Positions 17,150-25,240 of a stretch of DNA of 34,147 bases are shown piece by piece. Source of the DNA: Zoogloeaceae bacterium. Its GTDB lineage: Bacteria > Pseudomonadota > Gammaproteobacteria > Burkholderiales > Rhodocyclaceae. The notes under the pieces are model-generated. The model did not search any database, had not been told where the DNA came from, and was given only the letters and a program-made list of their open reading frames with translations. Within the stretch, counting starts at the first letter, position 1; each line of letters opens with the position of its first letter. The position numbers and the translations under genes are program-made. The DNA is taken from assembly GCA_031287525.1 (NCBI GenBank), contig JAITSU010000054.1:1-34147 (forward strand). The letters run 5' to 3'.

Positions 17150-17490
17150 AACAATTCCTTTGCGTATTTTTCAGCGTCAAACCCGATCAGCAGGGTTTTG
17201 CCGGTATCCAGCACCGGACGCTTGATCAACACCGGATATTGCCGCATCAACGCCTGCGCCTTGTCGCCATCAACCTCCGCCCGTTCAGCGTCGCTCAATT
17301 TTTTCCACATCAACCCGCGCGTGTTGAGCAAACTCCGATCATCACTGCGAAGAATCCAGTCCGCCAAATGCGCCTCAGCCACGCCCGCTTTCCTGTAATC
17401 CACAAACTCATAGTCCAGCCCATGAGCAGCCAACCAGACGAAAGCTTTTTTCATGGTGTCGCAATGCTTGATGCCGTAAATTTTCAACAT
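17146..17490 (-). CDS. ArsC/Spx-family thioredoxin-like protein (YffB type)
   Basis: This 114-residue thioredoxin-fold protein begins MLKIYGIKHCDTMKKA, with a single catalytic-type Cys10 as in the YffB/ArsC group. It carries the family's RPVLDTG motif (KRPVLDTGKTLLIGFDAEKY), which normally includes the conserved Arg. Members are often called arsenate reductase-like, but most are glutathione-linked reductases of unknown substrate. The 4-base overlap with hslO suggests a shared role in thiol or oxidative stress. It is the last host gene before the Mu-like element. Confidence 0.88.
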   Translation of the reverse strand: MLKIYGIKHCDTMKKAFVWLAAHGLDYEFVDYRKAGVAEAHLADWILRSDDRSLLNTRGLMWKKLSDAERAEVDGDKAQALMRQYPVLIKRPVLDTGKTLLIGFDAEKYAKELL

Positions 17491-17641
17491 GCGTCGTCCT
17501 GTGTTTTTCTGTTGGATGTGAGGAGCCAGAAGACGTGAACATTGTGCGTTTTACAGGCGCACGGGGGGCGTTTTAGTGGGACTAGCCCGGACTACGTTGG
17601 ATGTAGCGGGATGAGGGGGCAAAAACGGCAGGTTTTGAAAA

Positions 17642-17697
17642 TGGACACCGCCCGCAAAATTTGCTGAATTTCTCCGGTTTGTGGCACAAGAAACGCA
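17642..17697 (+). repeat. Candidate left end of the Mu-like element
   Basis: It starts TGGACACCGCCCGC and contains GGCACAAGAAACGCAC at about 17682-17697. The latter matches the inverted motif near the right end. The repressor stop codon lies 95 bases inside, as expected for the left end of a Mu-type element. Confidence 0.45.
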
Positions 17698-17736
17698 CAT
17701 GAGTAAACGGGGCAAAAATTGGAGGCGGGGATGGTG

Positions 17737-18222
17737 TTAAAAATCTTCCGGCTTGGCGGGGCGCCAATTGTGGGCGTTAATTTTTGCGTTTTGTTGTTCC
17801 GCTTGATAAAGCGCGTTGAGAAACGGTAGCACAAGGTCGACCGTAGCATCTGACAGACTGTTAAGCGCATCAATGATTTCCAGATACCGCGCCTTACGGC
17901 GGGCGTTCATTGCAAGAAACGCCCCAGCAATATCCGCCCCAAGGTCTGGATTGGATGACGGCGGGTGCGCCGCCGCTACCTGCAATGTCCGCCGCTGGTC
18001 TTGCGTCAGGTGATCGCCATGCAACACAAAACCCACATCTAGCTTGATGTCTGGGCGCTTGGCGGCGAGGGCGTAAAGCTCTGTTTCGGGGAAGTTTCCG
18101 CGCTTCTTCCTCGTATTCAGAGCCGACGCAGATAGCCCCAAAAGGGCGGCAATTTCCTTGTCAGTCTTAACCCCGACTTGCTGTTTTAGGCGTAGCAGGG
18201 CTTGCTCAAATGAAAAATCCAC
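17737..18222 (-). CDS. Phage CI-like repressor
   Basis: This 161-residue protein has an N-terminal helix-turn-helix typical of phage CI-type repressors (LLRLKQQVGVKTDKEIAALL, then GLSASALNTRKKRGNFP). A C-terminal part rich in Ala and Leu probably oligomerises. It should hold the element silent by binding the divergent control region at 18223-18316. The GTG at 18222 was chosen because AAGGAG lies 5 bases upstream; an ATG 27 bases further out has no such site. It is transcribed leftward, opposite to all other genes of the element, as in Mu. Confidence 0.8.
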   Translation of the reverse strand: MDFSFEQALLRLKQQVGVKTDKEIAALLGLSASALNTRKKRGNFPETELYALAAKRPDIKLDVGFVLHGDHLTQDQRRTLQVAAAHPPSSNPDLGADIAGAFLAMNARRKARYLEIIDALNSLSDATVDLVLPFLNALYQAEQQNAKINAHNWRPAKPEDF

Positions 18223-18316
18223 AAAAACTCCTTGACACACATCAAGCAATGATTTTTAATTGTCTTTAGATGTTTAATCATCGTTTGATTTTTTATCATT
18301 GCAAAAGGAGCACACC
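18223..18316. promoter_or_regulatory. Divergent control region: early promoter and operators
   Basis: A strong rightward sigma70-like promoter is visible: TTGACA (18232-18237), 17-bp spacer, TTTAAT (18255-18260). Overlapping or following it are CAATGAT (18247-18253) with its inverse ATCATTG (18295-18301), and AATCA-N5-TGATT (18276-18290). These inverted repeats are likely operators for the CI-like repressor and the Ner-like protein. Confidence 0.7.
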
Positions 18317-18523
18317 ATGACACCGCAACAAGCAAAGGCAGCCTTTCAGGAGAAGGGCGTGAACATTACTGAATGGGCGAAAGAACACGGGTTCACTCTG
18401 AACGGAGTATATCGCGTGTTGAACGCCCGCGCACCTGGTTTGCGGGGCGAAGCGCACCGTATCGCCGTGGCGTTGGGAATCAAAAACCCCGGCGCGGTAG
18501 AGGGGAGGGATGAGCATGTCTAA
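18317..18523 (+). CDS. Ner-like small DNA-binding protein
   Basis: This 68-residue helix-turn-helix protein (ITEWAKEHGFTLNGVYRVLN, then GEAHRIAVALGI) is of the type found as the first rightward gene in Mu-like phages. There it down-regulates the early and repressor promoters. The ATG at 18317 has AAGGAG 8 bases upstream. It overlaps the transposase start by 8 bases. Confidence 0.75.
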   Translation: MTPQQAKAAFQEKGVNITEWAKEHGFTLNGVYRVLNARAPGLRGEAHRIAVALGIKNPGAVEGRDEHV

Positions 18524-20651
18524 GCGCCTACCTACCGTCAACCTTTCACCCCAAAGGTTGACGGAAAAAAACACGCCGCCAGAAAATTCCGTCAACCCCC
18601 GCGAAAGCCTTGCTACACAAGGCAATGAGGAAAAACATGAAGCGGTTAAGTCAAGATATTCCGTCAACCAAAGGTTGACGGAATATCTGACCATTCCCGC
18701 TGCGGCGGAATTGACCGGAAAAGCCGCAAGCACCATCCGCGAGAGCATTAAAAAGGGCAAATACCCCAATGCGGAGAAGCGACCCACAAATGGCGGGGAA
18801 GGGTGGTTCATCCCGTTGCGGTCGCTGCCTTTGGAGGCACAGGCGCGATACTGGAAACAGGGAAGCGCCAGTGTTGACGCGCCGCCTGCCCAAACGATGG
18901 AAGAGCGCGACGCGCTTTGGAGACGCTGGGAGACTGCCACGCCCAAAATCCGCGCCCGTGCTGAAAGGGCGTTGCGGGTGCTGCATTTCCTGTTTTCGCT
19001 GTTGCTGCAAGGCGTCAGCAAAATGGAGGCATACGCTACGGTTAAAGCGGAATTTGCCGTGCATCGCACCGCCTTAGACCGCTGGCGCACACGGATAGAG
19101 GGCGTGGACAAAGGCGACTGGCTCCCCGCGTTGATACCTGACCTCTGCGGGCGTGTAAATTGTCGGGTTGCTGAATGGGGCGGGAATTCGCGTCAGTTTT
19201 TCGTGAGGCAAATTACGCCGGGGCGCACGGTAAAAGCCGCCTATGATGCGACCGTCAGAGAAGCCGCCCGGCAAGGATGGGGCAAACTGCCAAGCTACCG
19301 TACCGCGCAAAGGTACTGGGAGAGCATCCCCGACCCCATAAAAGCAGAAATGCATGGGGACAAGAAGGCACAAAAACGGCTTTCCCCGACCATTACCCGC
19401 GATTATTCAGGCTTTGCCCTGCATGAACAGTGGAGTATGGACGGACGCCGCCTTGATGTTATGACGAAAGACGCCAAGGGCATTTATGGACAAAAGGGCT
19501 GGAAGGGGCGGTTATGGTTTTATGCTGTTATGGATATGCGAACACGCTATCTTGTTGGCTATGCCTATGGGCGCGAATTGAATGCCAGTCTCGCCCGCGC
19601 CGCCTTGTTGAATGCCTTTGAAACGACGGGGCGCGTGATTCCGCAAAGCGTACAGGTTGATAACGGCATGGAGGCCGCCGCCAAGGAAATAACCGGGGGC
19701 GCGCCTTGGCGTAGACGGGGCAAGGTCAAAGAAGATGAAATTATCGGAATGTTGCCCCGGCTAGGCATAGAAATAAGCTGGGCAACCCCGGCGCACGGGC
19801 AAACCAAGCCGATAGAGCGCCTGTTTGGAACGCTGGCGGGCATGGTGGAAACGCGCCCGGAATTCCGTAAATCCTACATGGGGAGCAACCCGCAAGCGCG
19901 CCCGGAAGAGTATGACCCCAAACACGCCGCGCCCGTGGAGGCTTTAACGCAAGCCTACAAAGAAGAAATTGACCGCTACCATTGCGCCCCGCACAGGGGG
20001 AGCGGAATGGACGGTAAAACGCCGCTGGAAGTCTATACAGGACTTGTGACCGCGCCGGGATTTATCGCCCGCAAAATGTCCAGCGTGCAATATCGCATGT
20101 GCGCCCTTGCTGCCCAAAAGGTGGTGTTGCTCCGAAACGGCATGTTCACAATTCATGGGGCACGGTATCAAAGCCGCGCTACTTGCGACGCCCCCAAAGG
20201 CGACCTGGGTTATTACGTGCTATATGACGAAAACAACCTGACCGCGCCCGTGTTTTTATACCGTCGGAATAAACTTGTCGCCGCCAACGTGCCGCAAATC
20301 ATGTGCAGTTATGGGCAAGACAAGGCGACAGCGGAGGCGGGCGCGAAAGCGAGAAAGCTCGCTGTTAAACAGGTAAAAGCTGGCGCGGCGGCGCTGCTGG
20401 AGACCGTTCCAGAAGACGCCGCGCTTGCAAAAGCTTTGCGTGACGCGCAACCCACGGAAGAGGGCAGGGAAGCGAACGAAATGCGCCAGAAGGTCATCGC
20501 GCCCGCCGCAAAGGTTACGGCGTTAATTCCGCCAAGAATTACCCCCATACCCCCTGCGCCGACGCCAGAAGAGGACGCAGAACGCGAGCGAATCATTGCC
20601 TTGATGGATGCGCCGATGCTGACGCCGGAAATAAAAAGGGCTTTTCGGTAA
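18516..20651 (+). CDS. Mu-type DDE transposase (MuA-like)
   Basis: This 711-residue transposase carries out strand transfer of the element's ends. After an unusual N-terminal stretch, residues about 58-115 form a Mu-type helix-turn-helix (TIPAAAELTGKAASTIRESI). The integrase-like core holds the catalytic residues Asp309 (WSMDGRRLD), Asp382 (VQVDNGMEA) and Glu434 (TKPIERLFG), a spacing similar to MuA. The C-terminal region is basic and Ala/Pro-rich, and its end probably contacts MuB. ATG 18516 fits GGGAGGG 6 bases upstream better than 18510. Odd feature: codons for the first 57 residues contain long DNA inverted repeats, giving recurring VN-QRLTE peptides. Confidence 0.9.
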   Translation: MSKRLPTVNLSPQRLTEKNTPPENSVNPRESLATQGNEEKHEAVKSRYSVNQRLTEYLTIPAAAELTGKAASTIRESIKKGKYPNAEKRPTNGGEGWFIPLRSLPLEAQARYWKQGSASVDAPPAQTMEERDALWRRWETATPKIRARAERALRVLHFLFSLLLQGVSKMEAYATVKAEFAVHRTALDRWRTRIEGVDKGDWLPALIPDLCGRVNCRVAEWGGNSRQFFVRQITPGRTVKAAYDATVREAARQGWGKLPSYRTAQRYWESIPDPIKAEMHGDKKAQKRLSPTITRDYSGFALHEQWSMDGRRLDVMTKDAKGIYGQKGWKGRLWFYAVMDMRTRYLVGYAYGRELNASLARAALLNAFETTGRVIPQSVQVDNGMEAAAKEITGGAPWRRRGKVKEDEIIGMLPRLGIEISWATPAHGQTKPIERLFGTLAGMVETRPEFRKSYMGSNPQARPEEYDPKHAAPVEALTQAYKEEIDRYHCAPHRGSGMDGKTPLEVYTGLVTAPGFIARKMSSVQYRMCALAAQKVVLLRNGMFTIHGARYQSRATCDAPKGDLGYYVLYDENNLTAPVFLYRRNKLVAANVPQIMCSYGQDKATAEAGAKARKLAVKQVKAGAAALLETVPEDAALAKALRDAQPTEEGREANEMRQKVIAPAAKVTALIPPRITPIPPAPTPEEDAERERIIALMDAPMLTPEIKRAFR
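18535..18686. repeat. Cluster of CCGTCAACC inverted repeats inside the transposase gene
   Basis: Site A has 12-bp arms CCGTCAACCTTT/AAAGGTTGACGG (18535-18546 and 18553-18564). Site B is a half site ATTCCGTCAACC (18586-18597). Site C has 14-bp arms starting ATATTCCGTCAACC around an AAA centre (18656-18686). All sit in frame within the first 57 codons of the transposase. Confidence 0.9.
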
Positions 20652-20664
20652 TCCCGAAAAGCCC
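20638..20664 (-). terminator. Hairpin at the 3' end of the transposase gene, terminator-like on the minus strand
   Basis: GGGCTTTTCGG and CCGAAAAGCCC form an 11-bp stem spanning the transposase stop codon. On the minus strand the stem is followed by CTTTTTATTT, a Rho-independent terminator shape. On the plus strand no T run follows, so read-through into the MuB-like gene is expected. Confidence 0.6.
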
Positions 20665-20698
20665 CCGACAAACAAATAAAAGGAAAGGATATTTTAAC

Positions 20699-21697
20699 AT
20701 GGAAACCGACCAACAAGCCGCCGCCCCCGCGCCGTTTGACCCTACCGCCGCCCGCCTGTTGCTGGAAGACATACAGGATTTAATCGACGCTGGGATGCCC
20801 CTTGTCAGCATCGCGCAGCAAGCGAGGATAAGCGCCGCACAACTTCGCGCCGCCTTGAATGAGGGGGATGCTAAAGACATTTTTACCGCGCTCTTTACGT
20901 GGAAAGCAGAAAACGACGCCGACGCCAGAGTGGATAGTGGTTTTGTGATGACTCCGACCGCCCACGAAATTACAAGGGCATTTAACCGCGCCCGCCAGCT
21001 TACGCCGGACGATGGGCGCGGAATTGCCTTGATTTTTGGCGCGTCCGGGACGGGAAAAACCCAAACGGCAAAACATTACGCGGATGAGCATAATGATAGG
21101 GGTTCATATCACCGCCGCGCGGTTGTTATCGTTCGATTGGATGATGTTGTGCAAAAGGGGTTTGATGGCGTTTTGAATGCCGTGATTAGAGAAGCGGGAG
21201 ATGTGGTTGAGTTCTATAGCGAAATGGTCAAAAAGCCAAGCCTGACGCAAAAAATAGCAGACCGCTTAGAAGAGGGCGGGTTGGTTATTTTTGATGAGAT
21301 GCAGCATCTTTCACCGCGCATTATGGACAGTCTGCGGATTCTGCCGGATAAATTCGGCATTGCGGTTGCCTTTATGGGCAACGTGACGGATTCCGCCCGT
21401 ATTGCAAAACAAACGCAGATTATCAGCAGGGCAGGGGGCGCGATTGTAACCATAGAAATCCCCAAAGAAGGCGACGTTGACGCTTTGCTGGATAAATGGG
21501 GGGTGATGGTGGACAAAGAAACCCGAAGGATTTTGCTTGCAGTAGGGCGGCGCGATGGTGGCTTGCGCTATCTGTTCAAGGTTGTTCAGGCTGTAAAAAA
21601 TTTAGAGCGCGCAACAAATTCAAAAGCGGGGGCGCGTGAGTATTTGCACGCCGCCGCCGTTTTTGGAGAATACAAAGGAGGAAACAGCAATGAATAA
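20699..21697 (+). CDS. MuB-like AAA+ ATPase, target DNA activator
   Basis: This 332-residue protein corresponds to Mu B, which forms filaments on target DNA, chooses targets and stimulates the transposase. It has Walker A GASGTGKT (114-121) and Walker B LVIFDEM (Asp199-Glu200). The FMGNVTDSARIAKQTQIISR segment fits the sensor and arginine-finger region. The N-terminal part (VSIAQQARISAAQLRAALNEG) looks like the helix-turn-helix of MuB. AAGGAAAGGA lies upstream of the ATG. It is 47 bases after the transposase gene and overlaps the next gene by 8 bases. Confidence 0.88.
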   Translation: METDQQAAAPAPFDPTAARLLLEDIQDLIDAGMPLVSIAQQARISAAQLRAALNEGDAKDIFTALFTWKAENDADARVDSGFVMTPTAHEITRAFNRARQLTPDDGRGIALIFGASGTGKTQTAKHYADEHNDRGSYHRRAVVIVRLDDVVQKGFDGVLNAVIREAGDVVEFYSEMVKKPSLTQKIADRLEEGGLVIFDEMQHLSPRIMDSLRILPDKFGIAVAFMGNVTDSARIAKQTQIISRAGGAIVTIEIPKEGDVDALLDKWGVMVDKETRRILLAVGRRDGGLRYLFKVVQAVKNLERATNSKAGAREYLHAAAVFGEYKGGNSNE

Positions 21698-21914
21698 CGC
21701 AAACGCCCGCCGCCCTGCTGAAAAGGCGGCATTTGATGAGGCGGCATACAACGAAATCTGCTACACGCTTTGCAAGCAGATTCCTGACATGCAGCGCGGT
21801 TTTACGGTTCATACCAGTTACGGGGATATTGAGGTTGAACCCAAAGACGCAAAAGTTTTTGCAGCAACCATGAAACAACTTTTTGATAACAAACTGAAAG
21901 GACTGAAAAAATGA
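21690..21914 (+). CDS. Small early protein of unknown function
   Basis: A 74-residue protein starting MNNANARRPAEKAAFDEAAY, with AAAGGAGG just upstream. It overlaps the end of the MuB-like gene by 8 bases and the next gene by 4, so it is clearly part of the early operon. It has a helical, charged N-terminus, then FTVHTSYGDIEVEPKDAKVF, then a basic tail. I recognise no family. Confidence 0.65.
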   Translation: MNNANARRPAEKAAFDEAAYNEICYTLCKQIPDMQRGFTVHTSYGDIEVEPKDAKVFAATMKQLFDNKLKGLKK

Positions 21915-22192
21915 TTTATCCGCCGATTTTTACACCCTGTGCGCCAGAAGCGGGGGATAGCGTACACCTTATGTCCGAGGCGGGCGAAAATCGCCTGTGG
22001 TTTGCGCGTCACCTTGTAAAAACACTGAACCATTTATCCTGTTCAGGCGGCGCTGACCGTGAACTCCAAATGCCGCAAGAATCGCTTTCCGCTACTTTCT
22101 ATCTGTTGTCAGAGTTGCTGGATTTTGACACCGGATATGAATCCCGTTCCCACCGCGCAGAATCGGAAGAGCGCGCGGCGCTGGCAACATGA
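21911..22192 (+). CDS. Small early protein of unknown function
   Basis: A 93-residue protein whose ATG overlaps the preceding stop (ATGA), indicating coupled translation. It has no membrane segment or signal peptide. WFARHLVKTLNHLSC and SATFYLLSELLDFDTGYESR look helical. No family is recognised. It is the last gene before an internal terminator. Confidence 0.6.
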   Translation: MIYPPIFTPCAPEAGDSVHLMSEAGENRLWFARHLVKTLNHLSCSGGADRELQMPQESLSATFYLLSELLDFDTGYESRSHRAESEERAALAT

Positions 22193-22229
22193 AACCCGCC
22201 GCGCCAGCGTCGTCAGCAAGCGCCTACAA

Positions 22230-22252
22230 CCCGGCTTTACGCCGGGTTTTTT
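22230..22252 (+). terminator. Rho-independent terminator closing the early operon
   Basis: A CCCGGC/GCCGGG stem with a TTTAC loop is followed by six T. It separates the transposition genes from the Mor activator gene. Confidence 0.85.
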
Positions 22253-22338
22253 ATCGTCTGTTTCTACCGAAGCCCTTCCCCTGACTGCAAAGGCAATCGC
22301 CTTTTACCATGCGTTCAACTGGCAAACAGGAGACCGGC

Positions 22339-22788
22339 ATGACCCCGGAAGAATTGAAGGATTTACAGGCAAACAGGCGATTCCCGGCATCCGCCAAGGA
22401 ACTCATCGACCTCATCGGACTGGAGGCGACCGCCGCGCTGATTACGGCGTATCCCTCGCAAGAGGTGCTGATTCCAGTGCGCCCCGGTGGGGCCAGTTTG
22501 CCGGGTAAGCATAGCTGGGCGCAGTTAGTGGGCATGGTGGGCGAGGATACCGCCGTGTTGCTTTGCAGGGATTATGGCGGGCAAAAGCTTTACGTGCCTT
22601 CATGCGCCCCCGCCAAAGAAGCCAAAGCCCATGACATCCTGCAAAAAAAGATTGTTGCTGATTTTGACCGCCTGACGATGACAGAAGGATACACAGCAGG
22701 AAAGGCGGCGCAGAAATTGGGCATTGCTTATGGCTTGTCCGGGCGTTCTATCGAAAATTTCGTAAACCGTTTTAATCACATTGACTAA
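22339..22788 (+). CDS. Mor-family transcription activator
   Basis: This 149-residue protein resembles Mu Mor and C, which activate middle or late phage promoters. An N-terminal dimerisation part (ASAKELIDLIGLEATAALIT, then AYPSQEVLIPVRP) is followed by the C-terminal helix-turn-helix (RLTMTEGYTAGKAAQKLGIA, then YGLSGRSIENFVNRF). The ATG at 22339 has AGGAG 7 bases upstream. It lies only 20 bases before the protease gene, where the lysis and packaging genes of a full Mu-like phage would be expected. Confidence 0.82.
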   Translation: MTPEELKDLQANRRFPASAKELIDLIGLEATAALITAYPSQEVLIPVRPGGASLPGKHSWAQLVGMVGEDTAVLLCRDYGGQKLYVPSCAPAKEAKAHDILQKKIVADFDRLTMTEGYTAGKAAQKLGIAYGLSGRSIENFVNRFNHID

Positions 22789-22808
22789 CCACAAAGGGAG
22801 AACAAACA

Positions 22809-23765
22809 ATGCGCGATAAAACAAAATCCATCGGCATTATGAGCGCAGAGATTCAAGGCGCGGATGGTGAATTTCAACTCTTGCCCGCCGGGGTTTTTCG
22901 GGCAAAGGACGGACGCCCGAAAGACGCGCCCGCCTATGTGCTGGAAGAACGGCACGCCGCCCTTCTCATTGCCAGATTTAACAAAGAAAAGAACCCCATT
23001 TCTGTCGACTATGAACATCAATCCATCCTGACCAAAGAAAACGGCAAACCCGCCCCCGCCGCAGGATGGGTGCATGGGCTGGATTGGCGACCCGGTAAAG
23101 GATTATTTGCGGTACAGGTCGAATGGACGGAAGCCGCAAAAGAGGCTATCAAGGCAAACGAGTACCGTTATATTTCCCCTGTTTTCGACTACAGAAAAAA
23201 CACGGGTGAAATTATCGGGTTATTCAATGCGGGATTAACCAATAATCCGGCATTGGATGGCATGGAAGCCGCCGTAGCGCATTCGCTGAATTTTGAAAGC
23301 GAAGAAACCAGCGAAGAAAACAAAGACGAAGGCGAGGAAGCCAAGCGGGAAGCCTTGCGGCTTGAAATTGCCAAAGCACAAACCGAACTGGAAACCCTGA
23401 ATACCGCCAGCGCCGCCCTCAAAGCAGAACAGGAAGCATTGAAACGCCAACACCAACAAGAAGAGATTGAGCGGGTTATTGATGGTTATGTCGCTGCGGG
23501 CAAGCTTTGCCCCGCCGAACGTGACGCCGCTTTGACCTTGGCGCGTTATGATATTCCCGCCATCCGGCAATTGCTGCATTACCGCGCTTCTTTCTTCGGG
23601 ATGCAATCCGAAACGATGGGAATTCCCGGCAAACTCAATAAACCAACACCTGCAAACCTCAATGATGAGGATTTACGCACGTGCGAATTAACCGGGCGCA
23701 AGCCGGAAGAATTCGCCGCTCTGAAAGCGCAGTATTCAAAAGACAGCCCCATTTTTAACCTCTAA
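22809..23765 (+). CDS. Mu-like prohead protease/scaffold (gpI type)
   Basis: This 318-residue protein matches the Mu I family. The protease part covers about residues 1-160 and has the family motifs NPISVDYEHQS, GWVHGLDWRPGKGLFAVQVE, YRYISPVFDY and LTNNPALDGM. It is followed by an acidic and then coiled-coil scaffold region (about 165-220). In Mu the full-length protein matures the head, and a shorter product from the same gene (Z) acts as scaffold. AAAGGGAG precedes the ATG. It is directly followed by the major head gene. Confidence 0.85.
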   Translation: MRDKTKSIGIMSAEIQGADGEFQLLPAGVFRAKDGRPKDAPAYVLEERHAALLIARFNKEKNPISVDYEHQSILTKENGKPAPAAGWVHGLDWRPGKGLFAVQVEWTEAAKEAIKANEYRYISPVFDYRKNTGEIIGLFNAGLTNNPALDGMEAAVAHSLNFESEETSEENKDEGEEAKREALRLEIAKAQTELETLNTASAALKAEQEALKRQHQQEEIERVIDGYVAAGKLCPAERDAALTLARYDIPAIRQLLHYRASFFGMQSETMGIPGKLNKPTPANLNDEDLRTCELTGRKPEEFAALKAQYSKDSPIFNL

Positions 23766-23782
23766 CCCAAAGGACAAAAATC

Positions 23783-24664
23783 ATGATTCTGAACAAAGAC
23801 AAAATTGCCGCCGCTTACGTCGCATTCCGCGCCGATTACGAAGCCGGAAAGCTGGCAGCCAATCCAATCGCGCCCAAACTTGCCATGAATGTGCGCTCTT
23901 CCACGGCGGAGGAAAGCTACGCATGGCTAGGCACAAATTCCAGCTTAAGGGAATGGATTGGTGACAAGCACTTTAACGGCTTGACGCTTTCCGGCTTCAA
24001 CATCAAAAACAAGGATTTTGAGCACACCATTACCGTGCTGCGGAATGACATTGAGGACGCCAGAATTGGCGTGCTTTCCGGCGCGTTTCAAATGATGGGG
24101 CAGGACGCCGCCCTGCATCCTGACAGCCTGTTGTTTGAACTGATTAAACAGGGAACAACCGAGCAATGTTATGACGGCAAGCCGTTCTTTTCCACACAAC
24201 ACCCCGCAGACGGCGTGAACGCCAAAAGCGGCGCGGTGTCGAACGTCGACCTTGCCAACGCTGGCGATAGCCCGACATGGCTCTTGCTGGATACCACAAA
24301 GGTCATCAAGCCGTTCATCCTGCAAACCCGCAAGGATTACAGCTTTATCAGTATCGACAAGGACACGGATGAACACGTCTTCAAGCGCGGCGAATTCATC
24401 TACGGTGTAGAAGCCCGCCTGAACGCCGGATTTGGGCTTTGGCAGCTTGCCTACGCATCCAGTCAGCCCCTTGACGCCGCCGCCATCGCCGCCGCTGACG
24501 CCAGCATGATGAGCCTCAAATCACCCACGGGAAAACCGCTGGGCATTACCCCCAATATCCTGATGGTTGCGCCTTCTGCGAAAGAAGACGCCCTGAAGCT
24601 CTTGAAGCTGGAAACCTCGCACTACCGGGACGCCTTCGAACTCATCGTTTGCCCGTGGTTGTAA
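23783..24664 (+). CDS. Mu-like major head subunit (gpT type)
   Basis: This 293-residue protein has the features of the Mu T capsid family. The start is MILNKDKIAAAYVAFRADYE. Characteristic segments include YAWLGTNSSLREWIGDKHFN, ITVLRNDIEDARIGVLSGAF, CYDGKPFFSTQHP and GFGLWQLAYAS, and the typical end is LIVCPWL. Length is slightly below Mu T (about 305). The frame is uninterrupted, so a shell protein could still be made. It lies 17 bases after the protease gene with AAAGGAC before the ATG. Confidence 0.88.
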   Translation: MILNKDKIAAAYVAFRADYEAGKLAANPIAPKLAMNVRSSTAEESYAWLGTNSSLREWIGDKHFNGLTLSGFNIKNKDFEHTITVLRNDIEDARIGVLSGAFQMMGQDAALHPDSLLFELIKQGTTEQCYDGKPFFSTQHPADGVNAKSGAVSNVDLANAGDSPTWLLLDTTKVIKPFILQTRKDYSFISIDKDTDEHVFKRGEFIYGVEARLNAGFGLWQLAYASSQPLDAAAIAAADASMMSLKSPTGKPLGITPNILMVAPSAKEDALKLLKLETSHYRDAFELIVCPWL

Positions 24665-24779
24665 CCCGGTGCCAGAACTTATCCACGAGTAAGGGGAAAC
24701 AGTCAGAAGGCGAGACCCCGCATAGCCTTCAGGACTTCCCGACCCATGCGGGATACTTTGAACATTGAAAGGAAATGAA
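24665..24779 (+). other. Leader between the two head genes
   Basis: These 115 bases contain an inverted repeat CCCGCAT/ATGCGGG (about 24717-24753) enclosing some 20 bases. It could be an RNA hairpin tuning expression of the next gene, or the scar of a deletion. Confidence 0.35.
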
Positions 24780-25172
24780 ATGGCTGCTTTAACTCAAGAC
24801 GCGGACACCAAAAGCCGCGACGGTGTGGATTTTGACTTTCCCGTTGCGGCGGGCGCATGGATTCACGCCGGGGCGGTGGTTGCCCTGAATAGCACAGGCT
24901 TTGCCGTTCCCGGCACGGCAGCTACCGGACTGCAAAGTGTGGGCGTAGCGCAAGCCGGCGCCGACAACCGGACGGGCGTAGATGGACGCCAGTATGTATC
25001 CGTCAGGCGCGGCGTCTTTCTGCTGGGCGCTTCTGGCACCATCGGACGCGCCGATATTGGCAAGCCTTGCTACATCATGGATGACAACACCGTGACCCTG
25101 AGCGCAACAGACAAGAGCTTTGCGGGTATCATTCGGGATGTAGGCAACGGCGGGGTATGGGTGGAGTTCTAA
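24780..25172 (+). CDS. DUF2190-like head decoration/cement protein
   Basis: This 130-residue beta-rich protein contains FPVAAGAWIHAGAVVALNST, GLQSVGVAQAGADN and VRRGVFLLGASG. That pattern suits DUF2190-type capsid cement proteins, which commonly sit beside phage major head genes. The ATG at 24780 has AAAGGA upstream. It is the last gene of the element, ending 121 bases from the proposed right end. The tail and other head genes that normally follow are missing. Confidence 0.65.
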   Translation: MAALTQDADTKSRDGVDFDFPVAAGAWIHAGAVVALNSTGFAVPGTAATGLQSVGVAQAGADNRTGVDGRQYVSVRRGVFLLGASGTIGRADIGKPCYIMDDNTVTLSATDKSFAGIIRDVGNGGVWVEF

Positions 25173-25240
25173 CCCCTTGCGCCACACGCAACAACCTTGC
25201 GGGGGGCGCAATGCTAAACCCCAAAAATCCGCTTTAATCT

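Noticed and set aside
18296-19111. Minus-strand open frame opposite the Ner-like and transposase genes
   Set aside because: It has no ribosome-binding site and no recognisable domain, and it overlaps well-supported plus-strand genes and the operator region.
22190-22288. Small plus-strand frame MKPAAPASSSASAYNPALRR near the terminator
   Set aside because: The terminator hairpin lies inside it, and it has no ribosome-binding site beyond overlap with the previous stop.
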